Below are positions 44,658-53,357 of a DNA stretch of 64,000 nucleotides, piece by piece (position 1 is the first letter of the stretch; the number at the start of each line of letters is the position of its first letter). Position numbers and translations under genes: made by a program. The DNA is from RGIG3040 sp964410675 (GTDB lineage: Bacteria > Bacillota > Clostridia > Lachnospirales > Lachnospiraceae): positions 1-64,000 of the forward strand of contig CAYPIB010000002.1 in assembly GCA_964410675.1 (NCBI GenBank), read 5' to 3'. Below the pieces are notes generated by a model, which did no database searches, was not told the DNA's origin, and saw only the letters and a list, made by a program, of their open reading frames with translations.

Positions 44658-46190
44658 TTAAGCTCCAACCAATGCTTCCAATTCACTGATCATAATATTA
44701 AGTATATCTACTTGATCTGCAATTTTATTCGTTTCATCCACATTGTTCTGTACCATGTCCGTAATATTGGCAAACTCTCTGTTTTCCTTATTAATATTAA
44801 TTGATATTTCTTCATTAATCGTTAATGTTTGTCCGATGACAGAATTTTGATTTTTTTGCAGCTGTGCTGCCCCTTGAATGGTTTGTGAGGATTCCCGCAG
44901 CAAATCAATCATTGTCCTAACACCTTCAACCGTTTCCATTAATACTCTATTCTGCTCCGTCAGCTCGTTCGAGTTTTCTTGAATAAATCTAACAACCTCA
45001 TTCGCCCCATTTTGTATTTTATTAACAACTTCATTGACACTTTCTAAAGATTCTCTTGTACTGTCCGCTAGTTTTCCGACTTCTTGGGCAACAACGGCAA
45101 AGCCTTTTCCTGTTTCGCCGGCTCTGGCCGCTTCTATGGAAGCATTCAGCGCCAATAGATTCGTGGATTCCGCGATTTCATTAATAATATTTAAGGTGCT
45201 TTCAATTTCATTCACTTCATTTAATAGTTTTTCTGTTACCGCCTGCGTATTTAAATTAGAGCTTTCAACCTTCTCACTAATCGTTACCAATTCATTTAAA
45301 GCATTTTCATTCGTAGCAGAAATATTGGAAAGATTTTGGGAAATATCATTTACATTTACCATCTTGTCGGCAACTTCCTTACTGCTTTGTTCTAATTCAA
45401 ATAAATTTTCCTTACTTATACTCGACTTATCTACCATATGTATATTGCTTTCTAAAAGCTGCTGGCTAATTGCCGAAAGCTCTTCTGATGATGCACTTTG
45501 ATTTTGAGTGGAATCTAAAAGTAAATTGCTGGCATTGCCTAATTTACCTGATAAATCAGCAACTTTGTCTAAAACTAATTTAACCCGGTTATTGTTTTCC
45601 TCCAGCTCACTTTTTTTAGCATTCACTAAATATCTTTCGGCAAAAAAAGCCACCAGATATATGCTTGCCATAGATAAAACCACACATACAATTCTAATTA
45701 CCACCTCAGGGATAAATATATCATCCTGTATCGGCAGTGTACTCTTTAACATAATCCAAGCAATTCCCTGCGAAATAACAATTTCTGAAAGAGCAATTAA
45801 AACCATTTTACTGTCAAAGAAGAAGGCCGTCAAAATAACAAAGAAAAATGCATAACCCCAAAAGTCTCTGGAGGGAATTAAATACAAGATAAAATTATAT
45901 TGAATCACTACAACAAGTAATATAAAAATTTTACCTCCTTTTAGCATATTAGGCAAAACCCTATTGTCCTTGATTCCTTTTTTTACAAAAAATAAGCCAA
46001 TACTAAAATATAAAATACATGTAGACACAAAAATAAGCAGTGCCGGCCAAGCAACGGTTTTATAAAAACCCATCAGCTTTAATGCTGAAAATAAAGTTCC
46101 GGCACATAAACACGCTCCGGTAATAATAAGCATGACAAAGCGAAAGACGTTGGTTGTATATTCCTCTATAACTGTCGTTTTTTCATTCAT
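44658..46190 (-). CDS. Methyl-accepting chemotaxis protein, polytopic type
   Basis: A 510-residue chemoreceptor. The N-terminal about 190 residues hold around six hydrophobic segments with very short loops, so no large extracellular sensor is present and no HAMP domain is evident. The C-terminal part is the signalling coiled coil with the highly conserved tip LALNASIEAARAGETGKGFAVVAQEVGKLA. The start at 46190 follows AAGGGGG; fifteen earlier in-frame codons lie before that site. Stimuli within the membrane or a cytosolic signal are implied. The neighbouring PilZ gene also points to motility control. Confidence 0.93.
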   Translation of the reverse strand: MNEKTTVIEEYTTNVFRFVMLIITGACLCAGTLFSALKLMGFYKTVAWPALLIFVSTCILYFSIGLFFVKKGIKDNRVLPNMLKGGKIFILLVVVIQYNFILYLIPSRDFWGYAFFFVILTAFFFDSKMVLIALSEIVISQGIAWIMLKSTLPIQDDIFIPEVVIRIVCVVLSMASIYLVAFFAERYLVNAKKSELEENNNRVKLVLDKVADLSGKLGNASNLLLDSTQNQSASSEELSAISQQLLESNIHMVDKSSISKENLFELEQSSKEVADKMVNVNDISQNLSNISATNENALNELVTISEKVESSNLNTQAVTEKLLNEVNEIESTLNIINEIAESTNLLALNASIEAARAGETGKGFAVVAQEVGKLADSTRESLESVNEVVNKIQNGANEVVRFIQENSNELTEQNRVLMETVEGVRTMIDLLRESSQTIQGAAQLQKNQNSVIGQTLTINEEISININKENREFANITDMVQNNVDETNKIADQVDILNIMISELEALVGA

Positions 46191-46406
46191 ATATTGTTCC
46201 CCCTTAGAGTTAGAATAATAACTATATTCTATCATATTCTCTAAAAAAAATCATTAATAACTGCAATATTTGTCATTAATTACATAAAAAAGCCAATAAA
46301 TAATAAACATGATCACTTAGTACTATCTTCTCAATTGAAACCTTCATATTGTCTCCTGCAAAAGAAAGAGCCTGCAAAAACTAAGAGCAGACTCTACCTA
46401 ATATCT

Positions 46407-46745
46407 TTAATCTCGATGATTCACTGTTTGATAAACCTGGATGCTGGTAACATCTGTATCCGGCATACCAATAAAAATCCCACCATAAATAAAATAATCC
46501 TCTTCTCTGACAATTCTTACAATCTCAATAAAGGCATGTATCACTTCTTTTGTCCAGATTGTAAGGAATGCCTCATATACTCCATCAATTTCCAGACGTG
46601 TCGCACATTTAAAGCCGATTCCTGATTTGGAAACATCAAGCACATCAATAATTGCCTCATCCGTAACGCTTTGACCATTATCGAGTCTTTTTATAACTAA
46701 TTTTGAAATCAACTCAATTCTACGGTCTTTTCTCTTCTCGTCCAT
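46407..46745 (-). CDS. PilZ-domain c-di-GMP-binding protein
   Basis: A 112-residue single-domain protein. It has the N-terminal basic motif KRKDRR, equivalent to the RxxxR ligand loop, and VLDVSKSGIGF, equivalent to (D/N)xSxxG, with GGIFIGM later in the barrel. Such stand-alone PilZ proteins bind cyclic di-GMP and adjust flagella or surface polysaccharide. It lies between a chemoreceptor and an unknown protein, all on the minus strand but separated by gaps, so operon membership is unclear. Confidence 0.88.
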   Translation of the reverse strand: MDEKRKDRRIELISKLVIKRLDNGQSVTDEAIIDVLDVSKSGIGFKCATRLEIDGVYEAFLTIWTKEVIHAFIEIVRIVREEDYFIYGGIFIGMPDTDVTSIQVYQTVNHRD

Positions 46746-46841
46746 ATCCTAATATTCCTTTCTATAATCTAAAATAAAAATTATTATGTATATATTCTAA
46801 TGTCATAATTAACTATATTTTAAACTATAGTGAAAATAAAA

Positions 46842-47363
46842 TCAACTCGAAATTACACCGATATCAACCGGTCCATTACTATCCTCTGTATCCTCTGCGA
46901 TACCTCCCGTATTTACTCCTCCAATGTTTAACTCATCTGCCGGCTCCTCCTCGTCATCGGTTATACTATCCCATTCCTTTGGTTCCTGTTTCGGAATCCT
47001 CATTTTCATAGCCTGTAAGTACAATTTCATATTATGTTTTTGTAAAAAACGTTCATCCTTTAAAGGTACTTTATCACCTGAAGTAAGCCTTGAGGCAATC
47101 AGCATACATTTTGACATAATCCGGGCACTATCTGCTCCTTCCTCACTACGCTGTCTCTCTACTTCCGCCATCTGTTGATAATAGCCTGCATCATTGATTT
47201 CATTCCTTTTTACATTTCCTGAGAGTGTAACGGTAGCAGCATCATGATTGGTATTTTCTATTGTTTTATTAGTTACCTGATTCTCTCTTTTTGATTCCGG
47301 TGTGTCATAACAGTCTCTACCATACATAAAGTTGTTAGTATTTTTTAAATTGTTAATATTCAA
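46842..47363 (-). CDS. Unknown hydrophilic protein
   Basis: Not recognised. The 173-residue soluble product is rich in Asn at the start and has an acidic Gly/Glu tail (TDDEEEPADELNIGG). A helical middle (GYYQQMAEVERQRSEEGADSARIMSKCMLIASRLTSGDKVP) resembles small proteins of motility or spore regions only superficially. The start codon is TTG at 47363, with AAGGTGA six bases upstream. The gene is preceded by the queA terminator, so it has its own promoter or is read through. Confidence 0.7.
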   Translation of the reverse strand: MNINNLKNTNNFMYGRDCYDTPESKRENQVTNKTIENTNHDAATVTLSGNVKRNEINDAGYYQQMAEVERQRSEEGADSARIMSKCMLIASRLTSGDKVPLKDERFLQKHNMKLYLQAMKMRIPKQEPKEWDSITDDEEEPADELNIGGVNTGGIAEDTEDSNGPVDIGVISS

Positions 47364-47440
47364 AACTATTCACCTTCTTTTTTGGCATACTAAATTTGCT
47401 GATATATTTATTGCTTCTATAAATATTATCGGCTTTTAAT

Positions 47441-47470
47441 TAAAAAGCCTGAGATAACTTTCTCAGGCCT
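47441..47470 (-). terminator. Terminator of the pheST-queA operon
   Basis: GCCTGAGA and TCTCAGGC form a perfect 8-bp stem, followed by TTTTTAATT on the minus strand, directly past the queA stop. Confidence 0.88.
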
Positions 47471-47475
47471 TCTAC

Positions 47476-48531
47476 TTATTGAATGAACATCGCATCTCCA
47501 AAAGAGAAAAATCGATATTTTTCCTTTATTGCTTCTTCATATGCCGCCAGCACATGTTCCCTTCCTGCTAAAGCAGAAATCAACATAAGAAGAGTTGACT
47601 CCGGTAAATGAAAATTAGTAATAAGAGCATCTACAATTTTAAATTGATACCCCGGATAAATAAAAATATCGGTATTTTCGCATCCTGCTTCAATCATCCC
47701 CAGGGAATCGGCCGCACTTTCTAATGTCCGGCAGCTCGTCGTTCCAACTGCTACAATCCGCCTTCCTTCTCTTTTTGCAGCATTAATTTTATTTGCTGCC
47801 TCTTTACTTATACTATAATATTCTGAATGCATATGGTGTTCTAAAATATTATCCACTTTAACCGGTCTAAAAGTTCCAAGCCCTACATGCAGTGTAACAT
47901 AGGTTAACTGAACTCCTTTTTCCTCAAGCTGTGTAAGAAGCTCCTTCGTAAAATGCAAACCCGCTGTAGGCGCTGCTGCTGAACCTTCATATTTCGCATA
48001 TACAGTCTGATAACGATTCTTATCCTGCAATTTATGTGTAATATAAGGCGGCAGAGGCATTTCACCTAATTCATCCAGCACCTCTTCAAAAATACCATCA
48101 TAAGTAAACTTGATGAAACGATTACCCTCTTTAAGTATTTCTAAAACCTCTGCCTTTAAAATACCATCGCCAAATACAAGCCTAGCACCAGGTCTGGCTT
48201 TCTTACCTGGCTTAACAAGTGCCTCCCAGCAATCATTTTCTTTCCTTTTTAACAGCAGTACCTCAACCAACGCACCGGTATCTTCCTTGACCCCCATTAG
48301 GCGGGCCGGAATCACCTTTGTGTCATTTAAGACAAGACAATCTCCCTCATTTAAATAAGAAATAATCTCTTTAAACACATGATGACCGACTGCTCCGGTT
48401 TTTTTGTCCAATGTTAAAAGTCTGGAACTGCTTCTATCTGCTAAAGGGTCCTGTGCAATTAACTCCGCCGGTAAACTAAAATTAAAATCCGATTTTTTTA
48501 TTTGTTCCATAATAATTTCAGGGGTATACAT
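47476..48531 (-). CDS. queA: S-adenosylmethionine:tRNA ribosyltransferase-isomerase
   Basis: This enzyme moves the ribosyl part of SAM onto preQ1 in tRNA to form epoxyqueuosine. The family motifs SDFNFSLPAELIAQDPLADRSSSRLL, NDTKVIPARL, APTAGLHFT and VTLHVGLGTFRPV are present. The ATG at 48531 was chosen because AAAGGA lies five bases upstream (351 residues). An ATG seven codons later (48510) fits the usual family N-terminus equally well but has no clear ribosome site. It lies 65 bp after pheT. No other queuosine gene is in the window. Confidence 0.95.
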   Translation of the reverse strand: MYTPEIIMEQIKKSDFNFSLPAELIAQDPLADRSSSRLLTLDKKTGAVGHHVFKEIISYLNEGDCLVLNDTKVIPARLMGVKEDTGALVEVLLLKRKENDCWEALVKPGKKARPGARLVFGDGILKAEVLEILKEGNRFIKFTYDGIFEEVLDELGEMPLPPYITHKLQDKNRYQTVYAKYEGSAAAPTAGLHFTKELLTQLEEKGVQLTYVTLHVGLGTFRPVKVDNILEHHMHSEYYSISKEAANKINAAKREGRRIVAVGTTSCRTLESAADSLGMIEAGCENTDIFIYPGYQFKIVDALITNFHLPESTLLMLISALAGREHVLAAYEEAIKEKYRFFSFGDAMFIQ

Positions 48532-48596
48532 CCCTGTCCTTTCTATAATATTATGGTTTCGCAATTGCCTAAATTTAATGGTAACTTAAAACAATA

Positions 48597-51098
48597 TTAC
48601 TGCCTAAGCTCAATTCCGAGTGACTGTAAGCCATTTAAAATCTTTTTCATTGCACTATTTACATCGGAATCCTCTAACGTTCTTTCCTTATCACGGAAAG
48701 TAATGGAATACGCAATCGATTTAAACCCTTCCTTAATCTGAGTACCTTCATAGATATCAAATAACTGATAGGATTCTAAAATTTTACCGCCGCGCTGTGC
48801 AATTACCGCCTCAATCTGGCCCGCTAAAATTTCTTTTGGTACTACCATAGAAATATCACGATTGACTGCCGGATATTTTGCTAAGCCTTGATATTTACGG
48901 TCATACGATGCAAATGGTACGACTTCAGGCATATCCAGTACTGCAATATAAGCTTTTGTACCGATGGAATAGTTGTCACAAACCTCCGGATGTACCTCAC
49001 CAAGATATCCAACTGTTTTGCCTTTATATATAATACTTGCCTGTCTTCCCGGATGTAAAAATGTTTTGCCTGCATCCGGATTATATTCTGCCTTTGCCGT
49101 CATTCCAACTGCATCAAAAAATTCTTCGACAACACCCTTCATCGTAAAGAAATCACCTTCTCCATACATTCCAAGTGTAAACTGCATTCTCTCATCCGGT
49201 AATTGTGTCAGTGGCAGCGCCTTTGGCGAATAAATATTTCCCAGCTCATATAAACGAACATCTTTATTCCGGCGATTATAATTCGTTGCCAAAGATGTCA
49301 GCATACCATTTAAAGAAATCGTTCTCATAATAGAAAAATCTTCACCGAGAGGATTGGCAATGACAATCGCATTTCTAAGTATATCCTCTTTTTCGAGTAA
49401 TATTTTATCAAAAACCTTTGGACTTTCAAAGGAATAGGTCATAGCTTGAGAAAAACCACAGAATTCTGCTGTATTTCTTACAAGCTGCTCTACGCGAAGC
49501 TTGTAGGTCAATTTGCCTGCGGTTGCCTCANNNNNNNNNNAACCGCAGTATTCTGCAATGTCTTTTGCTTTTTCTTCAATTCTAAGCTTAAACGGAAGCT
49601 TACCAACAGTTGCCTGACCGCTTGGAAGCGTAGCCGGAATTTTATCATAACCAAATAATCTTGCAACCTCTTCTGCAATATCAGCAATTCCCTCTAAATC
49701 CTGACGAAAAGACGGTATTACAATTTCTTCACCTTCTAATTTCAATTCCAAACGTTGTAAAAGTTCAATCATTTCTTCTTTGGAAATATCAGTTCCAAGT
49801 AAATGATTAATTTTTTCCGGTGAAAAAGGAATACGGTTCTCTTCTTTTAACAAAGCACATACATCTGCGGTACCATCAACAACATCACCGCAGCCTAATT
49901 CCTGAATTAACTGACAGGCTCTATCTATTGCGGCTTGTGCATTATGTGGGTCCAGACCTTTTTCAAAAATACCGGACGCATCGGTCCGAAGACCAAGGCG
50001 TTTTGCCGATTTACGAATATTTGCGCCGTGAAAGGTTGCTGCTTCAAACAGCACGGTCTTTACATCATCTGTTATCTTGGAGTTTTCACCGCCCATAATT
50101 CCGGCAATTCCCACTTCTTTTTCACCATCACAAATCATCAGCATTTCTTTATCTAATTTACGGATTTGACCGTCAAGTGTCTGAAATTCATCTCCGTCAT
50201 TGGCACGCCTTACAATAATTTTACCTCCGGCAATTGAACTGAGGTCATAAGCATGCATTGGCTGGCCATACTCTTCCATGACATAGTTTGTAATATCAAC
50301 CAGGTTATTAATCGGACGTATTCCGCTTGCTGCTAATCTTCTCTGCATCCATTTAGGAGATGGTTCGATTTTAATATTTGTACATACTCTGGCACAATAA
50401 CGAGGACAGAGCTCTTTGTCTAATACTTCAATCTGAATATAATCTTCTACCTTCTCACCATTTCCCTTTACCTCTACCTTCGGAGCTGCAAATGGTTTTT
50501 TAAAGGTAGCCGCTGTTTCTCTTGCCACCCCAAGTACGCTGTAGCAGTCAACACGATTCGATGTAATTTCAAATTCAAATACAGTATCACGCAGCCCCAA
50601 AGCTTCAACAGCATCCGCACCTACTTCGGTGTCATCTGAAAAAATGTAAATTCCATCCTCCGGTGCCTCAGGATACATTTCTTTACTAGAGCCAAGCTCC
50701 TCAATCGAGCACATCATGCCAAAAGACTCCACTCCGCGAAGCTTACCGTTTTTAATTGTAATACCTTCCTCCGTAAGCGCTTCACCGTTGTGTCCGCCTG
50801 CAACCTTGCCACCGTCAATGACAACCGGTACTTTATCTCCAACTTTTACGTTTGGCGCCCCGGTTACAATCTGCAGCTTCTTATCGCCAAGATTCACCTG
50901 GCAGATAATTAGCTTATCGGCATCCGGATGTTTTTCAATTGCTTCTATTTGTCCTACATAAATCTTCTCTAAATTCTTGTCTAATCTTTCAAAGGTTTCT
51001 ACCTTTGTACCGGATAATGTCATCGCATCCGTAAATTCCTGATCTGTACAGGAAAGCTCCGGTACATATGCTTTAATCCATGATAATGCTGTATTCAT
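48597..51098 (-). CDS. pheT: Phenylalanyl-tRNA synthetase beta chain, with assembly gap
   Basis: The large subunit of PheRS. The N-terminal part has the tRNA-binding EMAP-like domain (about 40-150), B3/B4 editing and B5 regions; the C-terminal part has the catalytic-like core and the FDX-ACB domain (KYPAVNRDISMVVPKEI). The reading frame of about 833 codons crosses ten N at 49531-49540. On either side of the N run the same protein segment appears twice in different versions: ATVGKLPFKLRIEEKAKDIA and ATAGKLTYKLRVEQLVRNTA. Removing one copy gives about 800 residues, the normal length. The gene is real, but the joined sequence is not reliable. AAAGGA precedes the ATG. Confidence 0.93.
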   Translation of the reverse strand: MNTALSWIKAYVPELSCTDQEFTDAMTLSGTKVETFERLDKNLEKIYVGQIEAIEKHPDADKLIICQVNLGDKKLQIVTGAPNVKVGDKVPVVIDGGKVAGGHNGEALTEEGITIKNGKLRGVESFGMMCSIEELGSSKEMYPEAPEDGIYIFSDDTEVGADAVEALGLRDTVFEFEITSNRVDCYSVLGVARETAATFKKPFAAPKVEVKGNGEKVEDYIQIEVLDKELCPRYCARVCTNIKIEPSPKWMQRRLAASGIRPINNLVDITNYVMEEYGQPMHAYDLSSIAGGKIIVRRANDGDEFQTLDGQIRKLDKEMLMICDGEKEVGIAGIMGGENSKITDDVKTVLFEAATFHGANIRKSAKRLGLRTDASGIFEKGLDPHNAQAAIDRACQLIQELGCGDVVDGTADVCALLKEENRIPFSPEKINHLLGTDISKEEMIELLQRLELKLEGEEIVIPSFRQDLEGIADIAEEVARLFGYDKIPATLPSGQATVGKLPFKLRIEEKAKDIAEYCGXXXXEATAGKLTYKLRVEQLVRNTAEFCGFSQAMTYSFESPKVFDKILLEKEDILRNAIVIANPLGEDFSIMRTISLNGMLTSLATNYNRRNKDVRLYELGNIYSPKALPLTQLPDERMQFTLGMYGEGDFFTMKGVVEEFFDAVGMTAKAEYNPDAGKTFLHPGRQASIIYKGKTVGYLGEVHPEVCDNYSIGTKAYIAVLDMPEVVPFASYDRKYQGLAKYPAVNRDISMVVPKEILAGQIEAVIAQRGGKILESYQLFDIYEGTQIKEGFKSIAYSITFRDKERTLEDSDVNSAMKKILNGLQSLGIELRQ
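49531..49540. other. Assembly gap (10 N) inside pheT
   Basis: Ten unresolved bases mark a scaffold join. The 77 bp on each side (about 49453-49530 and 49541-49617) align to each other at about 61 % identity by eye, so the join overlaps two different versions of the same gene segment. Confidence 0.98.
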
Positions 51099-51125
51099 AT
51101 TTTAATAAATCCTTTCTTTTATGTT

Positions 51126-52145
51126 TTAGAATTGTTTTAAGAAACGCACATCATTTTCATACAGAAGGCGCATATCGTCAATCTCATACTTTAAAAGCGC
51201 AATTCTTTCCAGTCCCATACCAAATGCAAAGCCCGAATATTCCTCTGGATTAATACCGCTCATACGCAGAACATTCGGATGTACCATTCCGCATCCTAAA
51301 ATCTCTATCCATCCGGTGCCTTTGCAAAAGCGACATCCGCTTCCGCCGCATTTAAAGCATGAAATATCTACTTCAGCACTCGGCTCTGTAAAGTTAAAGT
51401 GATGCGGTCTGAATTTTACCTTTGTATCCTCTCCAAAAAGTTCTTTTGCAAACTCAGCTAACGTTCCTTTTAAATCAGCAAATGTTACATGCTTATCAAT
51501 TAACAGTCCTTCAATCTGATGAAAGGATGGAGAATGGGTTGCATCTACTTCATCCGAACGAAACACTCTACCCGGAGCAATCATACGAATTGGCAGCTTT
51601 CCCTTTTCCATTTCATGAACCTGGGTGCCTGATGTTTGAGTTCTCAGTAAAAAATCACCACTAATATAAAAAGTATCCTGTTCATCCTTAGCCGGATGGT
51701 CTGCCGGAATATTTAAAGCCTCAAAATTATAATAATCGGTCTCAACATCCGGACCTTCCACAACCTCATATCCCATCCCAAGAAATATCCGTTCCACTTC
51801 CTCCATTGCAATTGTATTGGGATGGCGATGTCCGATTATATTTTTTTTAGCCGGAAGTGTCACATCAATTACTTCTTTTTTCATTTGAATTTCCCTGGCA
51901 ATTCTTTCCATCCTAATCTTGGCCTGCTCAAGTACTTCTTCAAGCTGCTCTCTGGTTTCATTCACAAGCTGTCCAACCTTTGGCCGATCCTCTGGTGCCA
52001 CTTCCTTCATGCTCTTTAATACTGCCGTCAGCTCACCCTTTTTGCCTAAAAAGTTCACTCTGACATCATTTAACTTTTCCAGCGCATCGGAAGCTTCAAT
52101 TTGCTTCAAGGCTTCTGCTTTAATTTGTTTTAATTTTTCTTTCAT
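51126..52145 (-). CDS. pheS: Phenylalanyl-tRNA synthetase alpha chain
   Basis: The catalytic small subunit of PheRS (339 residues). An N-terminal coiled coil for tRNA binding (about 1-85) precedes the class II core with RHPNTIAMEEVERIF, TSGTQVHEME, motif 2 RVFRSDEVDATHSPSFHQIEG, FTEPSAEVD and motif 3 GFAFGMGLERIALL. The ATG at 52145 has AAGGAG seven bases upstream; a GTG just before it was rejected. It leads an operon with pheT and queA under a T-box. Confidence 0.97.
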   Translation of the reverse strand: MKEKLKQIKAEALKQIEASDALEKLNDVRVNFLGKKGELTAVLKSMKEVAPEDRPKVGQLVNETREQLEEVLEQAKIRMERIAREIQMKKEVIDVTLPAKKNIIGHRHPNTIAMEEVERIFLGMGYEVVEGPDVETDYYNFEALNIPADHPAKDEQDTFYISGDFLLRTQTSGTQVHEMEKGKLPIRMIAPGRVFRSDEVDATHSPSFHQIEGLLIDKHVTFADLKGTLAEFAKELFGEDTKVKFRPHHFNFTEPSAEVDISCFKCGGSGCRFCKGTGWIEILGCGMVHPNVLRMSGINPEEYSGFAFGMGLERIALLKYEIDDMRLLYENDVRFLKQF

Positions 52146-52171
52146 CACTTATCTCCTTTTCTTTTCTTTGC

Positions 52172-52434
52172 AGGACACAAAAAAGCCCTTACAGCTTTCA
52201 CTGTAAGGGACGAATATTCTCCGCGGTACCACCCACATTCCTATGCAAGGCATAGGCTCTCATACTTGCTTAACGTGCACAAACCGTTCCGGTCTACTGA
52301 TTCATTCAACCAGACTGCTCAAGTGGGAAATTCGATTTACATCTGAACCTAAGGAAGCTTACAGCCGATGACTTCCTCTCTCTGACGGAAAATGTATCTC
52401 TACTTAACACTGTCACTGCATTTTTATATCTATT
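52172..52434 (-). promoter_or_regulatory. T-box leader (phenylalanine) upstream of pheS
   Basis: The minus strand carries the T-box core GGTGGTACCGCGG (plus 52221-52233) followed by a terminator hairpin CCCTTACAG/CTGTAAGGG with a T6 tract near 52177-52210. A long Stem I region lies upstream. A TTC triplet in AATTTCCCACTTGAGC is in the position expected for the specifier codon, and TTC codes for Phe. Uncharged tRNA-Phe would favour the antiterminator and transcription of pheST-queA. Confidence 0.92.
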
Positions 52435-52438
52435 CATT

Positions 52439-52467
52439 ATATTAATATGAGAAAATCAGATTGTCAA
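52439..52467 (-). promoter_or_regulatory. Promoter of the pheS T-box transcript
   Basis: On the minus strand TTGACA (52462-52467), 17 bp and TAATAT (52439-52444) precede the T-box leader. Confidence 0.7.
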
Positions 52468-52487
52468 GGCAATTCACTTGTTTTTAT

Positions 52488-53357
52488 CTAACTTTTACTT
52501 TCCTCTCTCCTTCTTTTATTTTCTTGTCTTCTTTTTTTCCACATAAACAAATTAGCCGGCATCAAAAAGCGATTCAGCATTGCTCCAATTAGTACAATAT
52601 ACATTGCACAGTACAGCCAAAGCATCAGGATAATAATTGTTGCAAGGCTTCCATACATGGAGTAACCATTGGAGTATTCCAAATAAAGCGAAAAGCCCCA
52701 CGAAAAGGTTACCCAAACACAACTTGAAAAGGCCGCCCCTGGAATTTGAGTATACCACCTCTGCCGCTCATCCGGCAGCCACGTAAATAAGAACATAAAG
52801 AAAATAAAAAGCAGTAACAAGATAATAAGAAATTTCAAACTCATAATAAAATCCATAAAATATAAACTGTTTGGTTCTGCTGTGCGCACAAAAGTGTTAA
52901 TACTATCACCAAATACCATCAATGCCATTGCCAGAATAATAGATACAAGCAAAATAAGTGTATAAATGCAGGAGCGCAGTCTAAGAAAAAAATATCCATG
53001 TGGATCACGCACACGATTAATGACATTAAGACCCCGTGTTAGCGCCCAAATTCCTCTTGCACCTGACCACATTGTAATAATTGCTGTTACCGATAATAAG
53101 GTTTCTGATTTACCATATACTTCTGAAACAAATCGAACTGCCAGCGGATCAATACTATCCGGCAAAATCTGAACAAGAGCATTCATTAAGTTAGCCTCGG
53201 ATATAGGTGTATACGGAAGTATGGAGCATAACAGCAGCAGCATTGGTATTAAAGACAAAAACATAAAAAATGCTGCACTTGATGCATATGCACTTACATG
53301 ATTATCATTGATTTGTTTCATAAACTCTCTGAACAAAATATATAGCTTTTTAAACAT
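52488..53357 (-). CDS. YihY/BrkB-family membrane protein
   Basis: A 289-residue integral membrane protein with about six hydrophobic segments. It shows the family signature ASSAAFFMFLSLIPMLLLL near the start, WSGARGIWALTRGLNVI in the middle, and GAMLNRFLMPANLF near the end. BrkB-like proteins are often labelled ribonuclease BN or virulence factor, but their function is unsettled; transport of lipids or other compounds is proposed for some. Its ATG overlaps the stop of the SpoIID-like gene by one base (TAATG), implying translational coupling. Confidence 0.9.
   Translation of the reverse strand: MFKKLYILFREFMKQINDNHVSAYASSAAFFMFLSLIPMLLLLCSILPYTPISEANLMNALVQILPDSIDPLAVRFVSEVYGKSETLLSVTAIITMWSGARGIWALTRGLNVINRVRDPHGYFFLRLRSCIYTLILLVSIILAMALMVFGDSINTFVRTAEPNSLYFMDFIMSLKFLIILLLLFIFFMFLFTWLPDERQRWYTQIPGAAFSSCVWVTFSWGFSLYLEYSNGYSMYGSLATIIILMLWLYCAMYIVLIGAMLNRFLMPANLFMWKKRRQENKRRREESKS

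Noticed and set aside
45034..45501. Plus-strand open frame of 155 codons inside the chemoreceptor gene
   Set aside because: It mirrors the regular coiled-coil codons of the receptor on the other strand and has no independent signals.
49531..49540. True tandem duplication inside PheT
   Set aside because: The duplicated segment flanks a run of N, and removing one copy restores the normal family length, so an assembly join is the simpler explanation.
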